From positions 1 to 5,457 of the forward strand of contig CAQPRV010000068.1 of assembly GCA_948857205.1 (NCBI GenBank): a DNA stretch of 5,457 nucleotides. The letters run 5' to 3'. The translations under genes and the position numbers were made by a program. Origin of the DNA: an uncultured Clostridia bacterium. GTDB lineage: Bacteria; Bacillota; Clostridia; TANB77; CAG-508. The notes beneath the pieces were generated by a model. It was not told where the DNA came from and searched no databases. It saw only the letters and a program-made list of their open reading frames with translations. Shown here in pieces: positions 1-5,434 of this stretch. Every line of letters starts with the position of its first letter. The first letter of the stretch is position 1.

Positions 1-342
1 CGGCTACCTTTCGTTACGTCAACAAATTCTATAACAAAAGTCACAACTATACCCGAAGACAGGACCCTTTATGACTTTTGTTTTAGAATTTGTATGCCTA
101 CTACAGTCGCATTCGTAATTTATTCTAAATGGATAATATTGTAGTTTTGAACGTGAAAGAGGCGCATTTTATATGATTAGAATTTCTTAATATTTGTAAG
201 GCAGCCGAGAATTTGAATAAATATTTTAGATATTTTTCTTCCCTTTATTTAATTATCTGCCCTAAAAATAAATATTTGTAGGACTTAGGTATTAGGAAAA
301 TAGTAAGATAATGAACTGTAACACCTAGTTGCACACATTCAT
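1..342. other. Left-edge region without a supportable gene
   Basis: I see no convincing gene here. A plus-strand frame is open from base 1 to a TAG at 142-144 (47 codons) but has no start inside the window and no family motif I recognise. Minus-strand frames over the same stretch are open for only about 50 codons without a good start and ribosome binding site. The first 120 bases look less AT-rich than the rest and carry a long inverted repeat (22-93). From about 121 to 342 the sequence is plain AT-rich DNA downstream of the tRNA-Met terminator. It could be the decayed end of a gene, an unrecognised RNA, or simple intergenic DNA. Confidence 0.5.
22..93. repeat. 22-bp inverted repeat with a 28-nt loop
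   Basis: Bases 22-43 are the reverse complement of 72-93 with one mismatch (T32 against T83), so 21 of 22 pairs form. The loop (44-71) contains the CCCGAAGACAGG stretch; on the minus strand this includes a C-TTCG-G motif that could make a small inner hairpin. No run of T follows either arm, so it does not look like a simple terminator. It could be a structured RNA, a recombination or replication-associated palindrome, or the scar of two inverted copies. Confidence 0.7.
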
Positions 343-343
343 A

Positions 344-374
344 AAAAAATTGCCCATTTTTTGAGCAATTTTTT
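344..374 (-). terminator. Rho-independent terminator of tRNA-Met
   Basis: Read on the minus strand, directly after the tRNA 3' end, ATTGCTC pairs with GGGCAAT around an A-rich loop. The stem is extended by A-run/T-run pairing and ends in seven T. The one T-G wobble in the stem exists only in the minus-strand RNA (on the plus strand it is an A-C mismatch), which fits termination of the leftward tRNA transcript. Confidence 0.85.
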
Positions 375-377
375 GTT

Positions 378-454
378 TGGTAGCGAAGATGTGACTCGAA
401 CACATGACCCTTCGGGTATGAACCGAATGCTCTAGCCAACTGAGCTACTTCGCC
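378..454 (-). tRNA. Elongator tRNA-Met (anticodon CAT)
   Basis: The minus strand folds into a complete 77-nt cloverleaf. It has a 7-bp acceptor stem closed by a G-T pair, a D arm with GCTCAGTTGGCTAGAGC, and an anticodon stem TTCGG/CCGAA with loop TTCATAC, giving anticodon CAT. A five-base variable loop GGGTC and a T arm with TTCGAGT follow, then discriminator A and an encoded CCA (378-380). CAT is shared by initiator tRNA, elongator tRNA-Met and tRNA-Ile2. The overall sequence, including the 3' end GCTACCA and the anticodon arm, resembles Bacillus elongator tRNA-Met; the D arm and acceptor closure do not look like tRNA-fMet. It is transcribed alone from its own promoter and ends at the terminator 344-374. 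Confidence 0.95.
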
Positions 455-466
455 ATAACGATATTT

Positions 467-495
467 ATTATAATAGTAGTTTGTACATTTGTCAA
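467..495 (-). promoter_or_regulatory. Sigma-A promoter of tRNA-Met
   Basis: On the minus strand there is a perfect -35 TTGACA (490-495) and a perfect -10 TATAAT (467-472) with a 17-bp spacer. The -10 box ends 12 bases before the first tRNA base (454), which leaves room for a start near 460 and a very short 5' leader. This full consensus match suits a constitutively strong stable-RNA promoter. Confidence 0.9.
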
Positions 496-499
496 GATA

Positions 500-530
500 A
501 AAATACAAGAATTTTTTATTCTTGTATTTT
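500..530 (-). terminator. Terminator of the 546-881 gene
   Basis: A perfect 13-bp inverted repeat (500-512 with 518-530, core ACAAGAAT/ATTCTTGT) has a five-base loop and A/T runs on the outer flanks. It lies 15 bases past the stop codon of the small minus-strand gene and only a few bases before the -35 box of tRNA-Met, so it separates the two leftward transcripts. Its symmetry would let it work in both directions. Confidence 0.8.
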
Positions 531-545
531 TTCTCTATTAAATTT

Positions 546-881
546 CTATATTCTTTCATTATCAAAACGATTTTCAGCCTTATCTTTTGTTTCTTCTATC
601 TCTTTATGCATTTCTTGTATAGCTATTTTAGCATCTTTTTTTAGGTTGTTTCTTTGTAATTTAGTAACTTTATAACTTTGTTTAAATAAATTATTTGCTA
701 ATTTATCACTTTCTTCTAAAGATTCTAACAAAGTTTTCTTAACTTCATCTGATATATCACTATTTAATAAGATATTTTCTTCCTCTGATTTTTCAGGTTT
801 TTCTGGACTCCAGAACATACTTTTAAACATACTAAGAAAGTCAGTTTTTTTGGTTTCTAAAATTTTATTTTTATCTTTCAT
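546..881 (-). CDS. Small charged coiled-coil hypothetical protein
   Basis: I do not recognise this 111-residue protein. It has no signal peptide, membrane segment or cysteine. The N-terminal third is polar with one aromatic patch (MFKSMFW, residues 18-24) followed by a Glu/Lys/Pro-rich linker. From about residue 44 to the end it is almost all Lys, Glu, Asp, Leu and Asn, and reads as a long amphipathic helix or coiled coil, so a structural or partner-binding role is possible. Evidence that it is real: a promoter with a 17-bp spacer at 941-969, a terminator just past the stop, and no competing frame. The ATG at 881 is the only good start before an in-frame TAA. Directly before it is only a weak A-rich, AAAGAAT-type site; a stronger GAGAGGTGA lies about 30 bases upstream. 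It shares no operon with ord, being separated by its own promoter. Confidence 0.72.
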   Translation of the reverse strand: MKDKNKILETKKTDFLSMFKSMFWSPEKPEKSEEENILLNSDISDEVKKTLLESLEESDKLANNLFKQSYKVTKLQRNNLKKDAKIAIQEMHKEIEETKDKAENRFDNERI

Positions 882-889
882 ATTCTTTT

Positions 890-920
890 TTAAAGAAAAA
901 CTTTAAGTTTTCACCTCTCT
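890..920 (-). promoter_or_regulatory. Structured leader with a displaced Shine-Dalgarno
   Basis: On the minus strand a strong AGAGAGGTGA (911-920) sits too far from the ATG at 881 to serve it directly. Between them, TTAAAG and CTTTAA (901-906 and 890-895) can form a 6-bp hairpin with a TTTTT loop. Folding would bring the Shine-Dalgarno within normal reach of the ATG. The same segment also reads as a three-codon frame GTG AAA ACT TAA (903-914). The stem is AT-rich and weak, so this is a suggestion only. Confidence 0.35.
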
Positions 921-940
921 TATTTTTAATAACTATTTCT

Positions 941-969
941 ATTTTAGCACAGATTAGCTGAGAAATCAA
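941..969 (-). promoter_or_regulatory. Promoter of the 546-881 gene
   Basis: The minus strand shows TTGATT (964-969) and TAAAAT (941-946) with an exact 17-bp spacer. Its -35 box begins 12 bases beyond the ord stop codon. No terminator hairpin is visible between ord and this promoter, so some ord transcripts may also read into the small gene. Confidence 0.75.
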
Positions 970-980
970 GGTTTTTATAA

Positions 981-2057
981 TTATTTTACATATTCATTTA
1001 ATGGTTTTATTCTAAAATTTAATTCACCCATTTCTTCAGTTGGCACATAACCAGCTTTAGAATTTATAACATCAGGAATTCTATTAACTATACTTGCACA
1101 TGTTAGTTCTACAGTTGCTGGTTTATTAATTACTAAGGTAGTTTCTGGTTCTCCTATTATAGTCCATTCATTTTTATCAAAATCTTCCTTAGAGTAAACT
1201 TTTCCTATACATTCACTTTCAATTGTAATTCCTTCTTCTGTCTCAGTTGTAACAACTGCACTCATTCCTGTACTGTCGCCTGCTTTTACAATCATATTAA
1301 GAGTTGAAGACTCTATATCTTCTGTGTGTGTTTGCGGAATTGTTTTTTGTGTTTGTGATTTTACTGTTAAACCTAATTTATCACATAACCAACCATTAAC
1401 ATTCCACATATATGATGGTAAATATTCACCTTTGTTTATCATTTCTTGTCTTTCTTCATTAGAAATTCTATCTACTGATGCTACTTGCTTATCAAATTCT
1501 TCTAAGGTCAATCCTGCTCCATGAGCTTGTGCCAAAGCTATTCCATAATCTTCAACATTATAACTTGAACTACCTTTTATTTTACTTATTTTATGTGTTG
1601 AACCAGCTATACTTGAAATTAATTGGCCCCAATATATATCTTGATATCCACTACCTGTTATTGTACAACCATTTTGTTTTGCTAATTCATCAACTTTTTT
1701 TGTTGCTAATGGATTAGAATTCATTGGATAAAAAGCCTCTTCACATGTAGTAATTGCGTTAATTCCTAAATTTGCACATAATATTAATGATTCCTCAATG
1801 TCTTTAAACAAGCTCATTGTTGTTATAATTGCAATGTCTGGTTTTGTTTCTTTTAACATTTTTTCAGCATCTTGAACTGATACTACTTTTATCCCTTTAT
1901 TCTCTGTTCCCATGATTTCCCCAATGTCTTTTCCTATTACATTAGGATTTGTATCAACTGCTCCTACTATTTCTGCACCTTTTTCATATACATATCGCAT
2001 TGTATATATACTCATTTTACCAGTTCCATATTGAACTACTTTTATTTTTCTATCCAT
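981..2057 (-). CDS. ord: 2,4-diaminopentanoate dehydrogenase
   Basis: This 358-residue cytosolic oxidoreductase belongs to the dihydrodipicolinate-reductase-like dehydrogenases. The best match from memory is 2,4-diaminopentanoate dehydrogenase, which oxidatively deaminates 2,4-diaminopentanoate to 2-amino-4-oxopentanoate with NAD(P)+ in clostridial ornithine fermentation. What I see: an N-terminal Rossmann fold with the nucleotide loop QYGTGKM (residues 9-15) and an acidic residue at the second strand (AVDTNPN, 33-39); the linker TTMSLFKD (79-86) and TCEEAFYP (104-111); then SGYQDIYWG (136-144), AGSTHKISKIKGSSSYNVEDYG (151-172, a family hallmark) and AHGAGLTLEEF (178-188). Length is normal for the family and it appears intact. 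The ATG at 2057 has AAGGAG seven bases upstream. The usual partners (ornithine racemase, aminomutase oraS/oraE, thiolase ortA/ortB) are absent here, so pathway assignment rests on similarity alone; a related amino-acid dehydrogenase is the main alternative. Confidence 0.85.
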   Translation of the reverse strand: MDRKIKVVQYGTGKMSIYTMRYVYEKGAEIVGAVDTNPNVIGKDIGEIMGTENKGIKVVSVQDAEKMLKETKPDIAIITTMSLFKDIEESLILCANLGINAITTCEEAFYPMNSNPLATKKVDELAKQNGCTITGSGYQDIYWGQLISSIAGSTHKISKIKGSSSYNVEDYGIALAQAHGAGLTLEEFDKQVASVDRISNEERQEMINKGEYLPSYMWNVNGWLCDKLGLTVKSQTQKTIPQTHTEDIESSTLNMIVKAGDSTGMSAVVTTETEEGITIESECIGKVYSKEDFDKNEWTIIGEPETTLVINKPATVELTCASIVNRIPDVINSKAGYVPTEEMGELNFRIKPLNEYVK

Positions 2058-2064
2058 AATATTT

Positions 2065-2070
2065 CTCCTT
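2065..2070 (-). promoter_or_regulatory. Ribosome binding site of ord
   Basis: The minus strand reads AAGGAG, seven bases before the ATG at 2057. This fixes the start of ord. Confidence 0.85.
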
Positions 2071-2082
2071 TCGATTTATATC

Positions 2083-2112
2083 ATTATATACTAATATATT
2101 ATTTTTATACAA
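2083..2112 (-). promoter_or_regulatory. Probable promoter of ord
   Basis: On the minus strand TATAAT (2083-2088) is preceded by TTGTAT (2107-2112) with an 18-bp spacer. The -10 is perfect and the -35 is a partial match, consistent with a promoter that needs help. A start near 2076 would give an untranslated leader of about 20 bases. Confidence 0.65.
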
Positions 2113-2122
2113 GCTTTTTCAT

Positions 2123-2144
2123 TTATAAAGTAATCACTTTATAA
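2123..2144. promoter_or_regulatory. 22-bp palindrome, candidate operator
   Basis: TTATAAAGT (2123-2131) and ACTTTATAA (2136-2144) form a perfect 9-bp inverted repeat around AATC. It lies 10 bases upstream of the ord -35 box, where activators commonly bind, and about 17 bases upstream of the probable glmS -35 on the other strand. A dimeric regulator acting on ord is the simplest reading. It could also form a weak hairpin in RNA, but a terminator is less likely because no gene runs into it. Confidence 0.5.
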
Positions 2145-2161
2145 AAAATATATAAAAAGAC

Positions 2162-2190
2162 TTGCTACATTTTATATTTTATTATAATAT
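2162..2190 (+). promoter_or_regulatory. Probable glmS promoter
   Basis: A TTGCTA box at 2162-2167 precedes overlapping -10 candidates: TATAAT at 2183-2188 (15-bp spacer) and TAATAT at 2185-2190 (17-bp spacer). A start near 2196 would put about 50 untranslated bases before the ribozyme cleavage site. The region is so AT-rich that the exact boxes are uncertain. Confidence 0.55.
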
Positions 2191-2247
2191 AATAAAGTAA
2201 ATTGAAAAAATGCAATAAAAAATAAATAAGAAAGGAGAAAAAACTAA

Positions 2248-2377
2248 AGCGCCTGGACCTATAAAAGGTTGACGAGGTCTAGAGTTATCGAAACATTCGG
2301 CGGATACTCTAGTGGCTTAGCTTAAAGTCATAGTATTAAATAAAAAGCAATAGAAATATTGTAACAAAAATTAATAC
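2248..2377 (+). ncRNA. glmS self-cleaving ribozyme/riboswitch
   Basis: This is the glucosamine-6-phosphate-dependent ribozyme in the glmS leader. The hallmark core is present in order: cleavage junction A2248/G2249 followed by GCGCC, then GTTGACGAGG (2268-2277), TTATCGAA (2285-2292) and TTCGGCGGAT (2296-2305). Pairings I can trace are: P1, a very short stem (GACCT/AGGTT, 2256-2260 with 2266-2270); P3, CTAGAGT/ACTCTAG (2279-2285 with 2306-2312); a following hairpin TGGCTT/AAGTCA; P4, GTATTAA/TTAATAC (2333-2339 with 2371-2377); and an apical hairpin CAATA-GAAA-TATTG (2348-2361) with a GNRA loop. By family knowledge the metabolite acts as a cofactor for cleavage, and the downstream fragment with its 5'-hydroxyl is then degraded, lowering GlmS synthesis when the product is plentiful. 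Confidence 0.95.
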
Positions 2378-2421
2378 AATTAAGCATTAATTTGCATGCT
2401 TTCAATTCCGTAATAAAATTT

Positions 2422-2430
2422 AAAGGAGGA
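2422..2430 (+). promoter_or_regulatory. Ribosome binding site fixing the glmS start
   Basis: AAAGGAGGA ends close before the ATG at 2437, with seven bases between GGAGG and ATG. An in-frame ATG at 2392 would add 15 residues, but it lacks a Shine-Dalgarno and would hide the essential N-terminal cysteine, so 2437 is the true start. Confidence 0.95.
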
Positions 2431-2436
2431 TTTACT

Positions 2437-4275
2437 ATGTGTGGAATTGTAGGTTACATAGGAACAAAAAAAGCAAGCCCAATACTAATAAATGGGTTAA
2501 TAAGATTGGAATACAGAGGATATGACTCAGCTGGAATTTCAACAATAGAAAAAGAAGGTCTATCAATTATGAAAGACCAAGGAAGAGTCAAAAATTTATA
2601 TAACTTAGATGGAATTGATAAATTAGAAGGAACAATAGGAATAGCACATACAAGATGGGCTACTCATGGAAAACCATCAAAAGAAAATTCTCATCCACAT
2701 ATGGATAACGAAAAGACAATTGGGGTTGTTCATAATGGAATAATAGAAAACTATAACGAATTAAGAGAAAATTTAATACAAAAAGGATATACTTTTTATT
2801 CTCAAACAGATACAGAAGTAGTACCTAACTTAATTAATTATTATTATAAAAAAGAAACAAATAAAAACAAATTAGGATTTTTGCAAGCAGTAAAGAATTC
2901 ATGTTGTGATTTAAAAGGTAGCTTCGCACTTGAAATAATTTGCAAAGACTTTCCTGATAATATGATTGTAGTAAGAAAAGATAGTCCCTTAGTTATTGGA
3001 AAAGGTGAAAACGAAAATTATATTTCTTCAGATATTCCTGCTATATTATCTTTTACAAAACACTTTTACTTATTAAATGATTTAGAATATTGTATATTAT
3101 CACGTGATAATGCTGAATTCTATGACCAAAATCTAAAATCAATAGAGAAAGAAACGCAAAGCATAGAATGGAATGCTACTAGTGCCGAAAAGGATGGATT
3201 TGAAGATTACATGTTAAAGGAAATATATGAACAACCAGTAGCAATTAGAGAAACTATAGGAGCAAAATTATCTGAAAATTCAAAATGTGATTTTAATGAA
3301 CTTAATTTTACCAAAGAATACCTTAAAAATATTAATAGAATATATATTGTAGCATGTGGTACAGCAATGCATGCAGGATTAGTTGGAAAAAATATGATTG
3401 AAAAATTATGTCGAATTCAAACAGAGGTTGATATAGCTTCTGAATTCAGATATAGAAACCCTTTAATTGATGAAAAAACTTTATGCATTTTTATTTCACA
3501 ATCTGGAGAAACAGCAGATACAATAGCAGCTTTAAAATTATCTAAAGAAAAAGGTGCTAGAACAATTACAATAACTAATGTAATAGGTAGTTCTATTACT
3601 AGAGAAGCAGACTACTCTCTTTACACACATGCTGGTCCAGAAATAGCAGTTGCATCAACAAAAGCATATACTTCTCAGGTAATATTATTTGCTACTCTAG
3701 CAATTTACTTTGCTGAAATATTAGAAATAAATGAAGAAGATGTTTTTACCTTAAAAGAAGAAATTTTAGAACTTCCTAAAAAAATTGAAGAAACACTTAA
3801 AGTATCAGAAAATATAAAGGACTTTGCAAAAAAAGTATATCAAGAAAAAGATATATTCTTCTTAGGAAGAGGAATTGACGAAACTGTTGCAAGAGAGGGT
3901 TCTCTAAAATTAAAAGAAATATCTTATATACATTCAGAAAGCTATGCAGCAGGAGAATTAAAACATGGTCCAATTGCTTTAATTGAAAAAGGTATTACTG
4001 TTATTGGAATAATTACAGATGAAAACTTAATAGAAAAAACAGTAAGTAATTTGCAAGAAGTAATTACAAGGGGAGCTAAAACTTTAATAATTACAAATCA
4101 AAAGGTTGATAATAAAATGTTTGATGAAGTTATTAATATTCCTTATACTAATACTTTACTTTCTCCAATTTTATCTATTATACCTTTACAATTATTTTCT
4201 TATTATATATCAAAGGAAAAAGGATTAGATGTAGATAAGCCAAGAAATTTAGCTAAATCAGTTACTGTAGAATAA
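2437..4275 (+). CDS. glmS: Glucosamine-6-phosphate synthase (isomerizing)
   Basis: GlmS converts fructose-6-phosphate and glutamine to glucosamine-6-phosphate and glutamate, the first committed step to UDP-GlcNAc and the cell wall. The protein has 612 residues, a normal full length. The N-terminal Ntn glutaminase domain (about 1-240) starts MCGIVGYIG, with Cys2 becoming the catalytic N-terminal cysteine after Met removal. It carries EYRGYDSAG (25-33), HTRWATHG (71-78) and HNGIIENY (99-106). Two SIS sugar-isomerase domains follow: the first about 300-430 with ACGTAMHAG (306-314) and SQSGETADT (354-362); the second about 465-600 with AREGSLKLKEISYIHSESYA (485-504) and AAGELKHGP (504-512). The likely isomerase residues Glu487, Lys491 and His499 are present, as is the C-terminal DKPRNLAKSVTVE tail with Lys607. 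It is regulated by the upstream ribozyme. No terminator of its own is visible before the IS element begins 47 bases downstream. Confidence 0.98.
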   Translation: MCGIVGYIGTKKASPILINGLIRLEYRGYDSAGISTIEKEGLSIMKDQGRVKNLYNLDGIDKLEGTIGIAHTRWATHGKPSKENSHPHMDNEKTIGVVHNGIIENYNELRENLIQKGYTFYSQTDTEVVPNLINYYYKKETNKNKLGFLQAVKNSCCDLKGSFALEIICKDFPDNMIVVRKDSPLVIGKGENENYISSDIPAILSFTKHFYLLNDLEYCILSRDNAEFYDQNLKSIEKETQSIEWNATSAEKDGFEDYMLKEIYEQPVAIRETIGAKLSENSKCDFNELNFTKEYLKNINRIYIVACGTAMHAGLVGKNMIEKLCRIQTEVDIASEFRYRNPLIDEKTLCIFISQSGETADTIAALKLSKEKGARTITITNVIGSSITREADYSLYTHAGPEIAVASTKAYTSQVILFATLAIYFAEILEINEEDVFTLKEEILELPKKIEETLKVSENIKDFAKKVYQEKDIFFLGRGIDETVAREGSLKLKEISYIHSESYAAGELKHGPIALIEKGITVIGIITDENLIEKTVSNLQEVITRGAKTLIITNQKVDNKMFDEVINIPYTNTLLSPILSIIPLQLFSYYISKEKGLDVDKPRNLAKSVTVE

Positions 4276-4321
4276 TAACGTTAATTCAATAAAAACTATA
4301 TATATAATTTAAAATAGAAAT

Positions 4322-4354
4322 GGGGTTGTAAAAAAAGTCCCAACGAAAAATGAG
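4322..4354 (+). repeat. Left terminal inverted repeat of the IS
   Basis: It begins GGGGTTGTAAAAAAAGTCCC. Over 33 bases it matches the reverse complement of 5425-5457 at 31 positions; the differences are at base 5 (T against C) and base 24 (G against A). The last few bases belong to the subterminal hairpin. Confidence 0.92.
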
Positions 4355-4382
4355 TGAAATATTTTCACTCATCTTTTGTTTT
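4350..4382. terminator. Subterminal hairpin at the left IS end
   Basis: ATGAGTGAAA (4350-4359) and TTTCACTCAT (4363-4372) form a perfect 10-bp stem with a three-base loop, followed by CTTTTGTTTT. On the minus strand it is followed by TTTT. It therefore resembles a bidirectional rho-independent terminator. It is the first terminator-like structure after glmS and may end that transcript; it could also shield the element from transcription entering from outside. Confidence 0.65.
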
Positions 4383-4387
4383 AAAAA

Positions 4388-5277
4388 ACGCCATATCAAA
4401 GAAAATATGAAGAATTGAAAGAATATAAAAAAAATTAGAAAGATATGCAAAACATATAGAAATATGTGGAGAAAAAAGAGGAAGTTATTCAAAAACAGAT
4501 ACAAGTGCAACATTTATGATAATAAAAAGAGACTATATGGGGAATGATCAACTCTTACCAGCGTATAATATGCAAGTAGCAGTATGTGATGAATATATAG
4601 CAACAGTAGATATAAAACAATACGAATCAGACACAGATTGTTTTGTACCATTAATGGAAAAATTTAATAATCAATATGGAAAATATCCACTATATCCAAT
4701 AGCAGATGCAGGATATGGGTCATATAATAATTACTTATATTGTGAGCGACATGGAATGGAAAAGTACATGAAATTTACAATGTTTGAAAAGGGAACAAAA
4801 AATGAGAAATATAGAGATAATCCATACAGAGCAGTAAATTTTTCACAAGATGAAAATGGAAAGATAGTATGTCCAAAAGGAAGAAAGTTTAACTTCAAAT
4901 AAAAACAACATGTAAAAGGAAACAATTATGGAAGAATAGAAGAAGTATATGAATGTGAAAGTTGTGAAAATTGCGAATATAAAAAGGAATGTTGTCCAAG
5001 AGCAAAAAATAATAGAACAATACGATTAAATCGAGAATTAACATCAATACATGAAGAAGTATTAAGAAATTTATGTTCAATACAAGGAGCATTGCTTTGT
5101 ATGAATAGAAGTATTCAAGCAGAAGGAACATTTAAAATAATAAAAAGTGATAAATCATATAAAAGATTGCGAAAAAAAGGAATAGAAAATGTAATATTAG
5201 AGTTCACATTAATAGCAATTGGATTTAATTTATATAAATATCATAATAAAATAAATAGAATAAAAAAGTGTGCTTAA
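4388..5277 (+). pseudogene. IS1182-family transposase, truncated and disrupted
   Basis: This is the C-terminal half of a DDE transposase in pieces. The first readable segment (from 4388, TPYQRKYEELKEYKK) runs into a TAG at 4436 after an A8 run at 4427-4434; a ninth A would join it to the next frame, which begins KLERYAKHIEICGEKRGSYS. That frame carries the family motifs SYSKTDTSATFM, LLPAYNMQVAV and IADAGYGS (with a catalytic Asp), then stops at a TAA (4900-4902). Reading resumes in the same frame as KQHVKGNNYGR, a cysteine cluster CESCENCEYKKECC, then NRSIQAEGTFKIIKS with the likely catalytic Glu, and ends at 5277. The N-terminal part, including the first catalytic Asp, is missing. An ATG at 4516 opens a 128-codon frame, but this is a fragment and not a separate gene. 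Inactivity of the product is very likely. Confidence 0.88.
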
Positions 5278-5306
5278 AAATATTTATAATATACATTTAC
5301 ATAACA

Positions 5307-5333
5307 CAGATATGGATACATATCTGATTTTGT
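5307..5333 (+). terminator. Hairpin after the transposase remnant
   Basis: CAGATATG (5307-5314) and CATATCTG (5319-5326) form a perfect 8-bp stem with a GATA loop, followed by ATTTTG. It lies 29 bases past the transposase stop and may be its terminator, though the T tract is short. The rest of 5278-5389 is AT-rich with no gene. Confidence 0.45.
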
Positions 5334-5389
5334 CATGATTAAAATTGATTATTTATATAAAATAATTTAATAAAAAGATATAAAATTAT

Positions 5390-5434
5390 AAAAATGAGAT
5401 TTAAGTTAAAATTATAACTCAAATCTCATTTTTT
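5390..5434 (+). terminator. Subterminal hairpin at the right IS end
   Basis: Bases 5390-5408 pair with 5415-5433 over 19 positions with one mismatch (A5403 against C5420, a G-T wobble on the minus strand). The core is ATGAGATTT/AAATCTCAT, with a six-base loop and a terminal T run reaching 5434. It mirrors the left hairpin in position and in its outermost bases (AAAATGAG) but is longer and differs in inner sequence. It would end outward transcription from the element. Confidence 0.7.

Noticed and set aside
48..62. Similarity of TATACCCGAAGAC to the tRNA-Met anticodon arm
   Set aside because: Only about ten bases match, and no cloverleaf arms can be built around them.
1..144. 47-codon open frame at the left edge
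   Set aside because: No start in the window, no family motif, and the long inverted repeat lies inside it; it cannot be supported as a partial gene.
261..282. Small hairpin CCTA...TAGG downstream of tRNA-Met
   Set aside because: Short AT-rich stem with a mismatch, expected by chance at this base composition.
245..565. 106-codon minus-strand frame over the tRNA
   Set aside because: It runs straight through tRNA-Met, its promoter and both terminators; the central part is simply the tRNA translated, so it is not a gene.
1324..1717. Plus-strand frames within the ord gene
   Set aside because: They are antisense to a well-supported gene and lack start signals or recognisable content.
2392..2436. 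15-residue N-terminal extension of GlmS from an upstream ATG
   Set aside because: There is no ribosome binding site, and GlmS needs its cysteine directly after the initiator Met; AAAGGAGGA points to 2437.
4286..4513. Minus-strand frame of Phe, Leu and Ile-rich sequence
   Set aside because: It crosses the IS boundary and the left repeat and hairpin; its hydrophobic look comes from antisense A-rich DNA.
4731..5131. Minus-strand frames antisense to the transposase remnant
   Set aside because: They are low-complexity shadows of the transposase with no start signals.
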